This document shows positions 1 through 8,410 of a stretch of DNA of 32,204 nt, in pieces. Below the pieces are notes generated by a model. It did no database searches and was not told where the DNA came from. It saw nothing but the letters and a program-made list of their open reading frames with translations. Every line of letters begins with the position of its first letter. Positions within the stretch are counted from its first letter, which is position 1. The position numbers and the translations under genes were made by a program. The DNA comes from Paracoccus fontiphilus. GTDB lineage: Bacteria; Pseudomonadota; Alphaproteobacteria; Rhodobacterales; Rhodobacteraceae. Where the stretch lies: positions 1 to 32,204 of the forward strand of contig NZ_JAFNAW010000042.1 in assembly GCF_017356265.1 (NCBI RefSeq), written 5' to 3'.

Positions 1-85
1 TCACCGCGTCGGGGAAGGGTCACATGGGTCAAATCTCAATGGAAATTATGTGCCTGCCTGGGTCACTTCTAGGTGGAAATCAACA
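1..85. mobile_element. Terminal segment of an IS21-family insertion sequence
   Basis: Two 21-bp direct repeats lie at 26-46 and 60-80. Both begin GGGTCA and end TGGAAAT, with related middles; a partial third copy (GGGTCACAT) starts at 18. Multiple short transposase-binding repeats near the ends, and termini of the type TGTTGATT...TGACCC on the inward strand, are characteristic of IS21-family elements. The reverse complement of 85 leftwards begins TGTTGATTTCC, so the element probably ends at 85 and host DNA starts at 86. The istA/istB genes would lie outside the window to the left. Family assignment is from memory of IS21 ends. Confidence 0.6.
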
Positions 86-240
86 GCCATGGCCTTCGGA
101 CCGCGCTTCACCTGCCGGGATGCATCGCCACGACAGGCTGTCCCGCCTCGCGCAACCCGTGGCGCAGCCTTTGCGACCAGATCCGGCGCACGTGCCTTTT
201 GCCGATTGACGCGGCCCGCCGCATCGGCCCTGATCGCACC

Positions 241-1932
241 ATGCAGAATGTCACCGTCTCCTCCGGCCGCCCACCGGGCATGATCAGGCGCCTCGCGGAC
301 GCCGTATCCGGCGCGGGCCTGGTCCTTGGGGCGCTGTTCATGGCGGCGTCGCTGACGCCCAGCCTGATTCCCCGAGGCGAAGGCGTGCAGGGGGCGCTTG
401 CCGGGGTGTGCTTCGCGGCGGGATATAGGGTGGCGGTGCTGTTGCGCTGGATATGGGTCACGCTGGATCTGCCGCTGATCCGCGGCAGGCTGAGACGCCG
501 CCTGCTGCTGGTCTCGGCCGCGGTCGCGGCGCTGATCGTCGCCTCGTTCCTGTGGCGGGCGACGGACTGGCAGAACTCGATCCGTACCGTCATGGGGATG
601 GAGCCTGCCCCCGCCGAACTGCCGCTGATGATCGGCACCATCGCCCTGGCGGTCGCCACCGTCCTGCTGACCCTCAGCAAGCTGATCGCGCTTTTCCTGC
701 GCCGCCTGATCGGGCGGATCGAGCGCGTGGTGCCGCGCCGCGCCGCGCATCTTCTTGGGCTGATCATCGGCGGAGTGCTGTTGTGGTCGCTGGCCAACGG
801 CGTGCTGTTCAGCGGTTTCATCCGCACCGCCGACACATCGGCCCGCGCCCTTGACGCGGTGGTCCCGCCCGACATCCGGCCGCCCGCCGATCCCCTGCGC
901 ACTGGCAGCCCCGCGTCCCTGGTCGCGTGGGAGGATCTGGGCCGCGAGGGGCGCAACTACATCGCCACCACGCCCACCCCCCAGGCCATCGCTGCCGTCG
1001 CCGGGGGCCCCGCCCTGCAACCCTTGCGCGCCTATGTCGGCCTGAACGCCGCCGACACGGCGGAGGATCGCGCCGCCCTGGCCGTCGCCGAACTGGACCG
1101 GATCGGCGGATTCGACCGCTCGATCCTGGTTGTGGCCATGCCCACCGGCACCGGCTGGCTGGACCCGGCGGCGATGGAAACGCTGGAATACCTTCATCGC
1201 GGCGACGTGGCGACGGTGGCGCTGCAGTATTCCTATCTGCCAAGCTGGATCTCGCTGCTGGTCGAGCCGGAATACTCGGCCGAGGCCGGGCGGGCGCTGT
1301 TCAGCGCCGTGCGCCGCCACTGGCTGACCCTGCCACCCGCAGCCCGGCCCAAGCTGTACCTGTACGGCCTCAGCCTTGGCGCCTACAGTTCGCAGCAGTC
1401 CCTGCGCCTGTCCGAGATGATCGACCAGCCTTTCGCGGGCGCGCTGTGGGTCGGGCCGCCCTTTGTCAGCCCGCTGTGGCAGACCGTGACCCGGGAACGC
1501 GACCCCGCCTCGCCCGAATGGCTGCCGCGAATGGAGCGGGCGCAGGCCGTGCGCTTCACGAACGGACAGCAGGGCTTGTCCGCCCAGGATGCCTGGGGCG
1601 GAATCCGCATCGTCTATCTGCAATATGCCAGCGATCCTGTCGTGTTCTTCAGCCCCGGATCGCTGCTGCACCCGCCCGGCTGGATGAATGCTCCGCGCGG
1701 CCCCGACGTGTCGCCCGAATTGCGATGGTATCCCATCGTCAGCTTCCTGCAACTGGCCTTCGACATGGCGGTTTCGCTGAATGTCCCGATGGGGCACGGC
1801 CATCTTTACGCTTATGGGGACCACATCGCGCCCTGGATCGCCGTCACCCAGCCCGAGGGATGGGACCGGCAGGGGCTTGACCGGCTGCGCGCGCATTTCG
1901 CGGCGCTGCAGGCGCAGGCAACCGGCGGCTGA
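241..1932 (+). CDS. Membrane-anchored alpha/beta-hydrolase family protein
   Basis: A 563-residue protein if translation starts at ATG 241. The open frame extends upstream to 73, but 241 places the first hydrophobic segment (ALFMAASLTPSLIPR) near the N-terminus, as in related proteins. About five hydrophobic helices fill residues 20-200. The C-terminal half is an alpha/beta-hydrolase fold with nucleophile elbow GLSLG (Ser378) and a late GHGH motif likely to hold the catalytic histidine. This matches the family of integral-membrane hydrolases (Abhydrolase_9 type) whose substrate is not established; a lipid-related ester is a guess. It stands alone, convergent with the minus-strand cluster to its right and about 155 bp from the IS21 end. 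No clear promoter is visible, though TTGACG near 205 could be a -35. Confidence 0.8.
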   Translation: MQNVTVSSGRPPGMIRRLADAVSGAGLVLGALFMAASLTPSLIPRGEGVQGALAGVCFAAGYRVAVLLRWIWVTLDLPLIRGRLRRRLLLVSAAVAALIVASFLWRATDWQNSIRTVMGMEPAPAELPLMIGTIALAVATVLLTLSKLIALFLRRLIGRIERVVPRRAAHLLGLIIGGVLLWSLANGVLFSGFIRTADTSARALDAVVPPDIRPPADPLRTGSPASLVAWEDLGREGRNYIATTPTPQAIAAVAGGPALQPLRAYVGLNAADTAEDRAALAVAELDRIGGFDRSILVVAMPTGTGWLDPAAMETLEYLHRGDVATVALQYSYLPSWISLLVEPEYSAEAGRALFSAVRRHWLTLPPAARPKLYLYGLSLGAYSSQQSLRLSEMIDQPFAGALWVGPPFVSPLWQTVTRERDPASPEWLPRMERAQAVRFTNGQQGLSAQDAWGGIRIVYLQYASDPVVFFSPGSLLHPPGWMNAPRGPDVSPELRWYPIVSFLQLAFDMAVSLNVPMGHGHLYAYGDHIAPWIAVTQPEGWDRQGLDRLRAHFAALQAQATGG

Positions 1933-2015
1933 TGGGTTGAGGGCACGCCCTTCGACCGGGTCGGACCAAAACCTCCAATGCCGGGATCTTCTTTTCCTGA
2001 TCCGGTGGGGGCAAA

Positions 2016-2046
2016 GGAACGGCCACCTGCCCGTGGTGGCCGTTCC
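2016..2046 (-). terminator. Strong hairpin ending the minus-strand transport/catabolism operon
   Basis: A perfect 12-bp stem (GGAACGGCCACC with its complement) and a 7-nt loop begin 4 nt past the stop of the epimerase gene. On the minus strand the stem is followed by TTTGCC, a short T-run. It also lies 83 nt beyond the stop of the convergent hydrolase gene, so it may work in both directions. Confidence 0.7.
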
Positions 2047-2050
2047 AGCC

Positions 2051-3043
2051 TCAGCCGATCTGGAAGCCCTTGAACAGCGGATCGCGGTCGTCGACGAAGA
2101 TGGTGTTGTGGCCGATGATCCGCGCCCAGGCGCCCAAGCTGGGCCTGATGCCGGTGAAGGAGCCGATGGCCACCTCGGATTCGACGCGGCCGTCGAAGAT
2201 CGTGCCGATCAGGCTTTCGTTGCGATACCGGCCGCCGACCGCCAGCCGTCCCTTGCCATGCAACTGCGCCATCCGGGCCGATGTGCCCGTGCCGCCGGGA
2301 GAGCGGTCAATGGCTTTCTCGCCATAGAAGACGGCACCGCGTCCATCGGCCTCTCCCCTGGGGGCATCGCACCAGATCGCGTGGTGCACGCCCCGGATAC
2401 GGTCGTCCTCGGGGTGGACGGGGTCGATCACATCCGCCAGGGCCGTCCGCAGCTTCTGGCTGAGGTCGATGATCGCCGAGGGTCCGATGTCGAGGCCCGG
2501 CCAGTTGTCCTGCGGCTCGACCACGGCATAGAAGTTGCCGCCATAGGCGATGTCCACGACCAGCCTGCCCGTGCCCGGCACGTCGACCGCCACATCGGCG
2601 GCGTGCAGATAGCTGGGCACGTTGAACAGCCGGACCTCGGCCACCTTGTCGCCGTCCATCCGATAGGTGACGTCGACCCGGCCCGCAGGCGTTTCCAGCG
2701 ACAGGGTGCCGGGCACGCGCGGACTGACGAGGCCTTCCTCGATCAGCACGGTGGACAGGCCGATGGTCCCTGCCCCGCACATAGGCAGGCAGCCGCTGAC
2801 CTCGATGAAGACCACGGCCACGTCGCAATCGTCGCGCCAGGGCGGATAGAAGATCGCCCCCGACATCACGTCATGGCCGCGCGGCTCGAACATCAGGGCG
2901 GTGCGAATCCAGTCATGGTCGCGCACGAAGAGGGCACGGCGCTCTGCCACGGGCAGGTGCGGTAGCAGCGGCCCGCCGCCCGCGACGACGCGGACAGGGT
3001 TCCCGCAGGCGTGCGAGTCGATGCAGAAGAAGGTCTTTCTCAT
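2051..3043 (-). CDS. Proline racemase-family protein, probable 4-hydroxyproline 2-epimerase
   Basis: 330 residues, normal for the proline racemase/4-hydroxyproline epimerase family. These are cytosolic cofactor-free enzymes that invert the alpha carbon using two facing residues, usually both cysteines. The first motif, MCGAGTIG, carries Cys89. In the second motif the sequence reads DRSPGGTGTSA, so the usual cysteine (or threonine in trans-3-hydroxyproline dehydratases) is Gly250. Epimerisation of trans-4-hydroxy-L-proline to cis-4-hydroxy-D-proline is the expected first step of hydroxyproline catabolism, and the later step types are encoded upstream in the same block (9376-13143). AAGGAA precedes the ATG. 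It is the last gene of the run, 82 nt after glyA, and is followed by a strong hairpin. Family is certain; the exact reaction is doubtful because of Gly250. Confidence 0.8.
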   Translation of the reverse strand: MRKTFFCIDSHACGNPVRVVAGGGPLLPHLPVAERRALFVRDHDWIRTALMFEPRGHDVMSGAIFYPPWRDDCDVAVVFIEVSGCLPMCGAGTIGLSTVLIEEGLVSPRVPGTLSLETPAGRVDVTYRMDGDKVAEVRLFNVPSYLHAADVAVDVPGTGRLVVDIAYGGNFYAVVEPQDNWPGLDIGPSAIIDLSQKLRTALADVIDPVHPEDDRIRGVHHAIWCDAPRGEADGRGAVFYGEKAIDRSPGGTGTSARMAQLHGKGRLAVGGRYRNESLIGTIFDGRVESEVAIGSFTGIRPSLGAWARIIGHNTIFVDDRDPLFKGFQIG

Positions 3044-3125
3044 GGCGTTCCTTGCTGCGGCCCCTGCCCGTGCAAGGACGGGGCCGTAAGGCGGAGGGGA
3101 TCGGGGACGACCCCTTCCCTTGGTG

Positions 3126-4391
3126 TCACCCCTGGTAGATGGGGAAGCGGTGGCAAAGCGCGCTGACCTCGGCGCGGACGGCGGCCTCGACGGCGGCGTC
3201 GCCTTCGGGGTTCTGGCCCAGGGCGCGCAGCACCCGCAGGATCATGGCGCCGATCTGGCGGAACTCGGCCTCGCCGAAGCCGCGCGTGGTCCCGGCCGAG
3301 CTGCCCAGCCGGATGCCCGAGGTCACGAACGGCTTTTCCGGGTCGAAGGGAATGGCGTTCTTGTTGCAGGTCAGGCCAGCCCGCTCCAGCGCGATCTCGG
3401 CCGCCTTGCCGGTCACCCCCAGCGCGCGCAGGTCGCACAGCACCATGTGGCAGTCGGTCCCGCCCGACACGATGCCGACGCCGCCCTGGGCCAGCGTGTC
3501 GGCCAGGGCGCGGGCATTGGCGATGACGTTGCGGGCGTAGTCGGTGAAGGCGGGTTCCAGCGCCTCGCCGAAGGCCACGGCCTTGGCGGCGATCACGTGC
3601 ATCAGCGGGCCGCCCTGGTTGCCCGGGAACACGGCCGAGTTCAGCTTCTTCGCCAGGTCGTCGTCGTTGGTCAGGATCACGCCGCCGCGCGGGCCGCGCA
3701 GCGTCTTGTGCGTGGTCGAGGTCACCACATGGGCGTGCGGCACCGGGTTCGGGTACTGCCCCGCCGCAATCAGACCCGCGTAGTGGGCCATGTCCACCAT
3801 CAGGTAGGCGCCGACCTCATCGGCGATGGCGCGGAAGGCCGCGAAGTCGAGGCTGCGCGGATAGGCCGAGGCACCCGCCACGATCAGCTTCGGACGCTCG
3901 GCCAGGGCCTTCTCGCGGACCTTGGCTATGTCGATCAGATGGGTGTCGGGCTCGACCTCGTAGGAGACCACCTTGAACCACTTGCCCGACATGGTCACGG
4001 GCGAGCCGTGCGTCAGGTGCCCGCCATGGGCCAGCGACAGGCCCATGATGGTGTCGCCGGGCTGCAGCAGCGCCAGGAACACCGCCTGGTTGGCCTGGGC
4101 GCCCGAATGGGGCTGCACGTTCACATGCGCCGCGCCGAACAGTTGCTTCAGCCGCTCGCGGGCGATCTCCTCGACTTCGTCCACGAACTCGCAGCCGCCG
4201 TAATAGCGCTTGCCGGGATAGCCCTCGGCATACTTGTTCGTCAGGACCGAGCCTTGGGCGATCAGCACGTCGCGGCTGACGATGTTCTCGGACGCGATCA
4301 GTTCGATCTGGTCCTGCTGGCGGGCCAGTTCGCGGCCGATGGCGGCGGCGACGGCGTTGTCCGTCAGCCCGGTGGTGTTGGTGTCGAGCAT
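3126..4391 (-). CDS. glyA: Serine hydroxymethyltransferase
   Basis: PLP enzyme interconverting serine plus tetrahydrofolate with glycine plus 5,10-methylene-tetrahydrofolate. The 421 residues match the family length. The PLP-lysine motif [13 protein letters not shown] places the Schiff-base lysine at about Lys229, and the N-terminal ELIASEN and [14 protein letters not shown] signatures are intact. The start at ATG 4391 is chosen because AGGGAG lies 6 nt upstream; TTG 4406 and ATG 4397 are in frame but fit this site less well. It sits between the quaternary-amine transporter genes and the epimerase gene. SHMT beside betaine transporters often handles one-carbon units released by demethylation or glycine made from betaine. 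No demethylase is visible here, so that role is inferred. It may be a second glyA copy. Confidence 0.95.
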   Translation of the reverse strand: MLDTNTTGLTDNAVAAAIGRELARQQDQIELIASENIVSRDVLIAQGSVLTNKYAEGYPGKRYYGGCEFVDEVEEIARERLKQLFGAAHVNVQPHSGAQANQAVFLALLQPGDTIMGLSLAHGGHLTHGSPVTMSGKWFKVVSYEVEPDTHLIDIAKVREKALAERPKLIVAGASAYPRSLDFAAFRAIADEVGAYLMVDMAHYAGLIAAGQYPNPVPHAHVVTSTTHKTLRGPRGGVILTNDDDLAKKLNSAVFPGNQGGPLMHVIAAKAVAFGEALEPAFTDYARNVIANARALADTLAQGGVGIVSGGTDCHMVLCDLRALGVTGKAAEIALERAGLTCNKNAIPFDPEKPFVTSGIRLGSSAGTTRGFGEAEFRQIGAMILRVLRALGQNPEGDAAVEAAVRAEVSALCHRFPIYQG

Positions 4392-4428
4392 TCTCATCTC
4401 CCTCAAGGGCCAGGCGCCCGGATCGGTT

Positions 4429-4520
4429 CTACCGCCATGCCGCCCAAGAGCGGCGGTAGCGATGCGTCACAAGACCGGAAGCTTCACGTCACGGAAAAGG
4501 TGGCGCCGCAAAGGCGGCGC
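4429..4520 (-). promoter_or_regulatory. Two hairpins in the leader between the second permease gene and glyA
   Basis: On the minus strand the first hairpin (4503-4520) has a perfect 7-bp GCGCCGC stem and a 4-nt loop, followed by CACCTTTTCC, an intrinsic-terminator-like arrangement 8 nt past the permease stop. The second (4429-4459) pairs CTACCGCC with GGCGGTAG. Its left arm overlaps an alternative 5-bp hairpin (GCCGC/GCGGC), so the two folds compete. This could attenuate or tune glyA expression. I do not recognise a known riboswitch class in it. Confidence 0.45.
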
Positions 4521-4528
4521 GCACCGGA

Positions 4529-5362
4529 TCAGACGGCGCGGGGCTTGCGCTCCAGCGCGCCCCGGGTCAGGCGGTCCACCAGGATCGCGACCGCGACGAT
4601 GGCAAGGCCCGCGCGCAGGCCCAGGCCCATCTCCATCCGGGTCAGGCCGCGCGTCACCTCGGCCCCCAGACCGCCCGCGCCGACCAGGCCTGCCAGCACG
4701 ACCATGGCCAGCGACAGCAGGATGCACTGGTTCAGGCTAACCAGAAGCGTAGGTTTGGCTGCGGGAAGCTCGATCTTCCACAGGATCGTCGAGGGTTTCG
4801 CGCCAATGGCTTGGCCCAGTTCCTTCAGGTCGTTCGGAACCCCGCGAAAGGCCAGCGTGGTCAGGCGCAGCATCGGCGGGATGCCATAGACGATGGTGGC
4901 GATGATCGCGGGCACGCGTCCCAGGGAAAAGATCATCACCGCCGGGATCAGGTAGACCCAGGGCGGCACCGTCTGCATCACGTCCAGGATGGGACGCAGC
5001 GCGGCTTCCACCCGCCGACGGCGGGCGGCGAGGATGCCCAGCGGAAAGGCGATGGCGACAGCGATGGCCACGGCCACCACGACCAGGGCGATGGTCTGCA
5101 TGGATGCCTCCCACAGGCCCGCCAGCCAGCAGAAGCCCAGGCAGAAGGCGGCAAGGATCGCCACGCGCAGTCCCGCCGCGAAGAAGGCGGCTGCGACCAC
5201 TATGGCGATGACGGCGAAGGCAGGCAGCACCAGCAGGGCGGCTTCGATGCCGCCCAGAACGGCCTCGATCACGCGGGTGATCAGGGCGAAGACGCCGTGG
5301 AAGTTGGCGTTCAGCCAGTCGATCACGGGGGCAAGGAAGGCGCCGGGATTGAACTCCATCAC
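4529..5362 (-). CDS. Quaternary-amine (glycine betaine/proline-type) ABC transporter permease
   Basis: 277 residues with about six to seven hydrophobic helices, similar to ProW/OpuAB-type inner-membrane permeases. The cytoplasmic coupling loop reads ELGQAIGAKPSTILWKIELPAAKPTL (residues about 190-215, an EAA-type motif with G at the expected place). Its ATG overlaps the stop of the preceding permease gene by 4 nt (ATGA), so the two are translationally coupled and probably form a heterodimeric channel. The N-terminal 60 residues precede the conserved membrane domain, as in ProW proteins. Substrate class (betaines, proline betaine, choline-like compounds) is from family knowledge; the neighbouring hydroxyproline-type enzymes suggest a hydroxyproline or proline derivative. 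Confidence 0.87.
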   Translation of the reverse strand: MMEFNPGAFLAPVIDWLNANFHGVFALITRVIEAVLGGIEAALLVLPAFAVIAIVVAAAFFAAGLRVAILAAFCLGFCWLAGLWEASMQTIALVVVAVAIAVAIAFPLGILAARRRRVEAALRPILDVMQTVPPWVYLIPAVMIFSLGRVPAIIATIVYGIPPMLRLTTLAFRGVPNDLKELGQAIGAKPSTILWKIELPAAKPTLLVSLNQCILLSLAMVVLAGLVGAGGLGAEVTRGLTRMEMGLGLRAGLAIVAVAILVDRLTRGALERKPRAV

Positions 5363-6186
5363 GATTTCCTCGCTGCGGCCTGGGTCAGGCGGTCCAGAAG
5401 CATGGTCAGAACGACAATGGCGATCGAGGCGTTGATCGAGGTCGCGATGTCCAGCGTGCGGATCGCGCCATAGATCGTCTCGCCCAGGCCGCCCGAGCCG
5501 ACGATGCCGGCGATGACCACCATCCCGAAGGCCATCATCAGGCTCTGGTTGATGCCGGCCATGATGGACGGCACGGCGAAGGGCAGCCGGATCTTGAAGA
5601 ACATCTGTGCGCGGCTGGCGCCGACCGCCTGGCCCAGTTCCAGGAACTCGTTCGGGGTCTGGCGGATGCCAAGCGCGGTCAGGCGGATCGCGGGCGGCAT
5701 GGCGACGATCACGGTCGCGACCAGGGCGGTCGCGGGACCAAAGCCCAGCAGCGCGATCGCAGGCAGCAGGTAGATGTAGGGCGGCAGGGTCTGGATCAGG
5801 TCAAGGGCCGGAGTCAGGGCACGGTCCAGTCGCGGCATCAGCCCGGCGAGGACACCCAGGGGCAAGCTGATCGCAAGCGCGATCACGCTGGCCGCGATCA
5901 CCAGCGCCAGGGTCTGCATGGTTTCCGGCCACAGGCCCATGGCGGCGCAGGCGACAAGGGCCACCGCGCCGCCGATCCCGAAGCCCAGGCCAAGGGCACG
6001 CCAGCCGATCAGCCCCGCGATGATCGCCATGGCCCAGAAGGGCGGCAGCATCAGCAGCCACAGGATGCCGTCGTAAAGCCCCTCCAGGATGACGCGGATG
6101 CCGTCGAAGATGAAGGCGGCGTGGTCCGACAGCCAGAACAGCGCCTCATCGACCACGGTGTCGAAGGTTGTGACAAAGCTTTCCAT
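5359..6186 (-). CDS. Quaternary-amine ABC transporter permease
   Basis: 275 residues, paralogous to the permease encoded at 4529-5362. The hydrophobic helices are spread as in ProW proteins, and the ATPase-docking loop ELGQAVGASRAQMFFKIRLPFAVPS lies at about residues 185-210. It begins 3 nt after the ATPase stop codon and ends by overlapping the second permease gene by 4 nt. Two different permease subunits are usual in some rhodobacterial Opu/ProU systems, where E. coli has one ProW. The transporter imports solute from the periplasm at the expense of ATP. Confidence 0.87.
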   Translation of the reverse strand: MESFVTTFDTVVDEALFWLSDHAAFIFDGIRVILEGLYDGILWLLMLPPFWAMAIIAGLIGWRALGLGFGIGGAVALVACAAMGLWPETMQTLALVIAASVIALAISLPLGVLAGLMPRLDRALTPALDLIQTLPPYIYLLPAIALLGFGPATALVATVIVAMPPAIRLTALGIRQTPNEFLELGQAVGASRAQMFFKIRLPFAVPSIMAGINQSLMMAFGMVVIAGIVGSGGLGETIYGAIRTLDIATSINASIAIVVLTMLLDRLTQAAARKS

Positions 6187-6189
6187 GGG

Positions 6190-7263
6190 CTATGCCGCCG
6201 CACGGACTTCAGGTTCGCCCCGCACGCCCAGAAGCAGGCTGCGGGTGGTGACGACGCCCACGATGCCGCCGCCGTCGGCGATGGCGATGGCGTCGCTGCC
6301 GGTGCCGGTGATCTTGCCGATCAGCATGTCGATGTCGGCCTCGGGCGAGCAATGGGGCAGGCCGTCCAGCGACAGGCCCGGCGACTGGCGGCGCCATTGG
6401 TCGACCGGCACCATCACCGAATGCGCCTTGACCAGGTGCAGGCGGGAAATGCCCGCGACGAAATCCGCGACATATTGGTCGGCGGGGTTCATCACGATCT
6501 GCTCGGCGGTGCCTTCCTGGATGATCACGCCGTCCTTCATGATGGCGATGCGGTCGCCGATGCGGATCGCCTCGTCCAGGTCGTGGGTGATGAAGACAGC
6601 CGACTTGCCCAGATCCTTGGTCAGCTGCCGGAACTCGTCCTGCAACTGGCGGCGGATCAGCGGGTCAAGGGCGCTGAAAGGTTCGTCCATCAGGATGATC
6701 TCGGGGTCCGAGGTCAGCGCCCGGGCCAGGCCCACGCGCTGCTGCATCCCGCCGGACAGTTCGCGCGGAAAGCGGCTTTTCCAGTCGGACAGGCCGACCT
6801 TGGCAAGCGCGGCCTCGGCGGCGCGGTTGCGCTCGTCGCGGGGCACGCCCTGGACCTCAAGCCCGAAGGCGGCGTTTTCAAGGACGGTGCGCTGCGGCAG
6901 AAGGGCGACGGACTGGAACACCATGCCGATGTGGCGGGCGCGGGTTTCGCGCAGGGTGGCGGCGTCCATGGTGGCAATGTCGCGGCCCTTGACCAGGACC
7001 TTGCCGAGGCTCGGTTCGATCAGCCGGTTCAGCAGCCGGATCAGGGTGGACTTGCCGGACCCCGACAATCCCATGATGCAGAAGATCTCTCCCCGAAGGA
7101 CCTGAAGCGTTGCATCAGATACGCCGACGACGCAGTTGTATTCCTTCAGGATTTCCCGCTTGGTCAAGCCGCGTTCCGCGATAGACCGGATCGCCTCGGC
7201 GCTGCGTTCGCCGAAGACCTTCCAGACCGACTGGCAGTCGATCAGAACCTCGTTGCTTTCCAT
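6190..7263 (-). CDS. Quaternary-amine ABC transporter ATP-binding protein with C-terminal CBS-like region
   Basis: 357 residues from ATG 7263. An in-frame start lies at 7305, but it would overlap the intercistronic hairpin, and GGGTGG precedes 7263. Walker A is GLSGSGKST, the signature is LSGGMQQR, Walker B is IILMDEP and the switch histidine is in ITHDLDEA. The N-terminal region before Walker A (residues 1-55, including GLTKREIL) is typical of ProV/OpuAA ATPases rather than generic ABC proteins. The final 100 residues resemble a CBS-type regulatory domain (DAIAIADGGGIVGVVTTRSLL), which in this family senses ionic strength. It energises import together with the two downstream permeases. Confidence 0.9.
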   Translation of the reverse strand: MESNEVLIDCQSVWKVFGERSAEAIRSIAERGLTKREILKEYNCVVGVSDATLQVLRGEIFCIMGLSGSGKSTLIRLLNRLIEPSLGKVLVKGRDIATMDAATLRETRARHIGMVFQSVALLPQRTVLENAAFGLEVQGVPRDERNRAAEAALAKVGLSDWKSRFPRELSGGMQQRVGLARALTSDPEIILMDEPFSALDPLIRRQLQDEFRQLTKDLGKSAVFITHDLDEAIRIGDRIAIMKDGVIIQEGTAEQIVMNPADQYVADFVAGISRLHLVKAHSVMVPVDQWRRQSPGLSLDGLPHCSPEADIDMLIGKITGTGSDAIAIADGGGIVGVVTTRSLLLGVRGEPEVRAAA

Positions 7264-7294
7264 ATCCACCCTGTTGTTCTTGTTGGCCAGAAGG

Positions 7295-7317
7295 CGGGCG
7301 GCCACCTGGGCCGCCCG
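7295..7317 (-). promoter_or_regulatory. Intercistronic stem-loop between binding-protein and ATPase genes
   Basis: A perfect 9-bp stem (CGGGCGGCC with its complement) and a 5-nt loop begin 7 nt after the binding-protein stop codon. No long T-tract follows. Hairpins in this position commonly stabilise the upstream message or cause partial termination, so that more binding protein than membrane complex is made. That role is inferred. Confidence 0.55.
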
Positions 7318-7324
7318 GTCGTGC

Positions 7325-8179
7325 TCAGTAGGACTTGATGTTGCTCCAGCGTTCGACCAAGTCGGCGTGGGCGGCGATCCAGTCGGCGATCGCCTCGTCC
7401 ATGGTCTTGCCGTCGTTCACGGCCGCGTTGATCGCGGTGATGTCGGCCAAGGGCACGTAGACGCTGGCGATGGCTTCGCGGGCCTCGGGGTTCTCGGCCG
7501 AGAAGCCGTCCTGACCGATCCAGTAATAGCTCTGCGGGGGCGGGAAGACGCCCTTGGGATCGGCCAGGTACTTGATGTCGAACTTCTGCGCCATCCAGGA
7601 CGGTTCCCAGATGGTGACGGCGATCCATTCCTGGCGGTCGGTCGCGGCCTTCAGCGCGGCGGTCATGGCGGCGGTGCTGCCTTCGACCAGTTGCAGGTCC
7701 AGGCCGTATTCGGACACGGCATTCGCGGCATCGCGCATCAGGCCCGATCCCGGTTCGATGCCCACGATCTTGCCGCCGAACTTGTCGGCGTTCTCGTTCA
7801 GCTGCTCCAGCGAATCGACGGGCACGTATTTCGGCACCGCGATGCCCTGGTACAGCCCGTGCGACACGGGCGAGATCTTCTCCAGCCGGTTCTTGTTGCG
7901 CTGCCAGTAATCATGGGCGACATAGTCCGTCTGCGAGGCCAGGATCTGCACGTCGCCCTTGGCCAGCGCGGCATAGGCGATGCCCCATTCGGAAAACTCG
8001 GTCACCTCGACGGTGAAGCCCTTGTCCTCCAGCACCTTCTTGGTGATGCCGGTGATGGGCGTCAGGTCTTCCCAGGACAGGGTGCCCATCTGGATCACCT
8101 TGTCGTCCTGCGCCATCGCCGGGGCGGCAAGCCCCAGGGCGACGGCCCCGGCCATGATCGCGTTGAAGATCGTGCGCAT
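7325..8179 (-). CDS. Quaternary-amine ABC transporter substrate-binding protein
   Basis: 284 residues from ATG 8179, which follows AGAGGA by 6 nt. The frame is open upstream to 8332, but that stretch is Arg/Pro-rich and does not look coding. A clear Sec signal peptide (MRTIFNAIMAGAVALGLAAPAMA, cut before QDD) sends the protein to the periplasm. The mature sequence fits the OpuAC/ProX family of betaine-binding proteins, with several aromatics that could form a cation-binding box (LSWEDLTP, TIWEPSW, SYYWIGQ). It begins the transport half of the cluster and has its own upstream control region with the conserved element at 8361-8395. The true ligand (glycine betaine, proline betaine, hydroxyproline betaine or another) cannot be read from the sequence. 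Confidence 0.88.
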   Translation of the reverse strand: MRTIFNAIMAGAVALGLAAPAMAQDDKVIQMGTLSWEDLTPITGITKKVLEDKGFTVEVTEFSEWGIAYAALAKGDVQILASQTDYVAHDYWQRNKNRLEKISPVSHGLYQGIAVPKYVPVDSLEQLNENADKFGGKIVGIEPGSGLMRDAANAVSEYGLDLQLVEGSTAAMTAALKAATDRQEWIAVTIWEPSWMAQKFDIKYLADPKGVFPPPQSYYWIGQDGFSAENPEAREAIASVYVPLADITAINAAVNDGKTMDEAIADWIAAHADLVERWSNIKSY

Positions 8180-8360
8180 GGATATCCTCTCTGTTTGTCC
8201 AATCGTCGGCCCGCGGCGATCCGGCGCCGCGCGAGAGGCGCGCGGCGGACGGGGCCCGGCCCGTGTGCTGGTTTCTGGTGATCGGGGTCGTCCTCGGGTT
8301 CCCCGACCGGGATTCCCCGTCCCGGCTGTCACCGGTTATCCGTCATGGGTCGCCGCTGGG

Positions 8361-8395
8361 GCAAACGAGAATATCCTGCGGCGCTGCATTAGAAA
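8361..8395 (-). promoter_or_regulatory. Candidate LysR operator upstream of the transporter operon (copy A)
   Basis: 35 bp that match 13207-13241 at 26 positions without gaps. Read on the plus strand, both copies share GCAAA, then GAGAATAT, then GGC, then GCATTAG, at identical spacing. This copy lies between the LysR gene stop (8411) and the binding-protein ATG (8179). On the minus strand the element ends in TTTGC, which could contribute a -35 (TTGCCC), with GGATAA 17 nt further as a possible -10. Binding by the adjacent LysR protein is inferred. Confidence 0.6.
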
Positions 8396-8410
8396 TTCTA
8401 GCGCAACGCC

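Noticed and set aside
46..1896. Long minus-strand open frame opposite the hydrolase gene
   Set aside because: The product is rich in Gln, Arg, Asp and Gly with no recognisable domain. It mirrors the plus-strand gene in GC-rich DNA; similar mirror frames lie opposite most genes here (for example 3120-4889, 9391-10836, 25127-26815).
4398..4528. Glycine or SAM riboswitch upstream of glyA
   Set aside because: Hairpins exist, but none of the conserved core sequences of known classes could be identified by eye; kept only as a generic structured leader.
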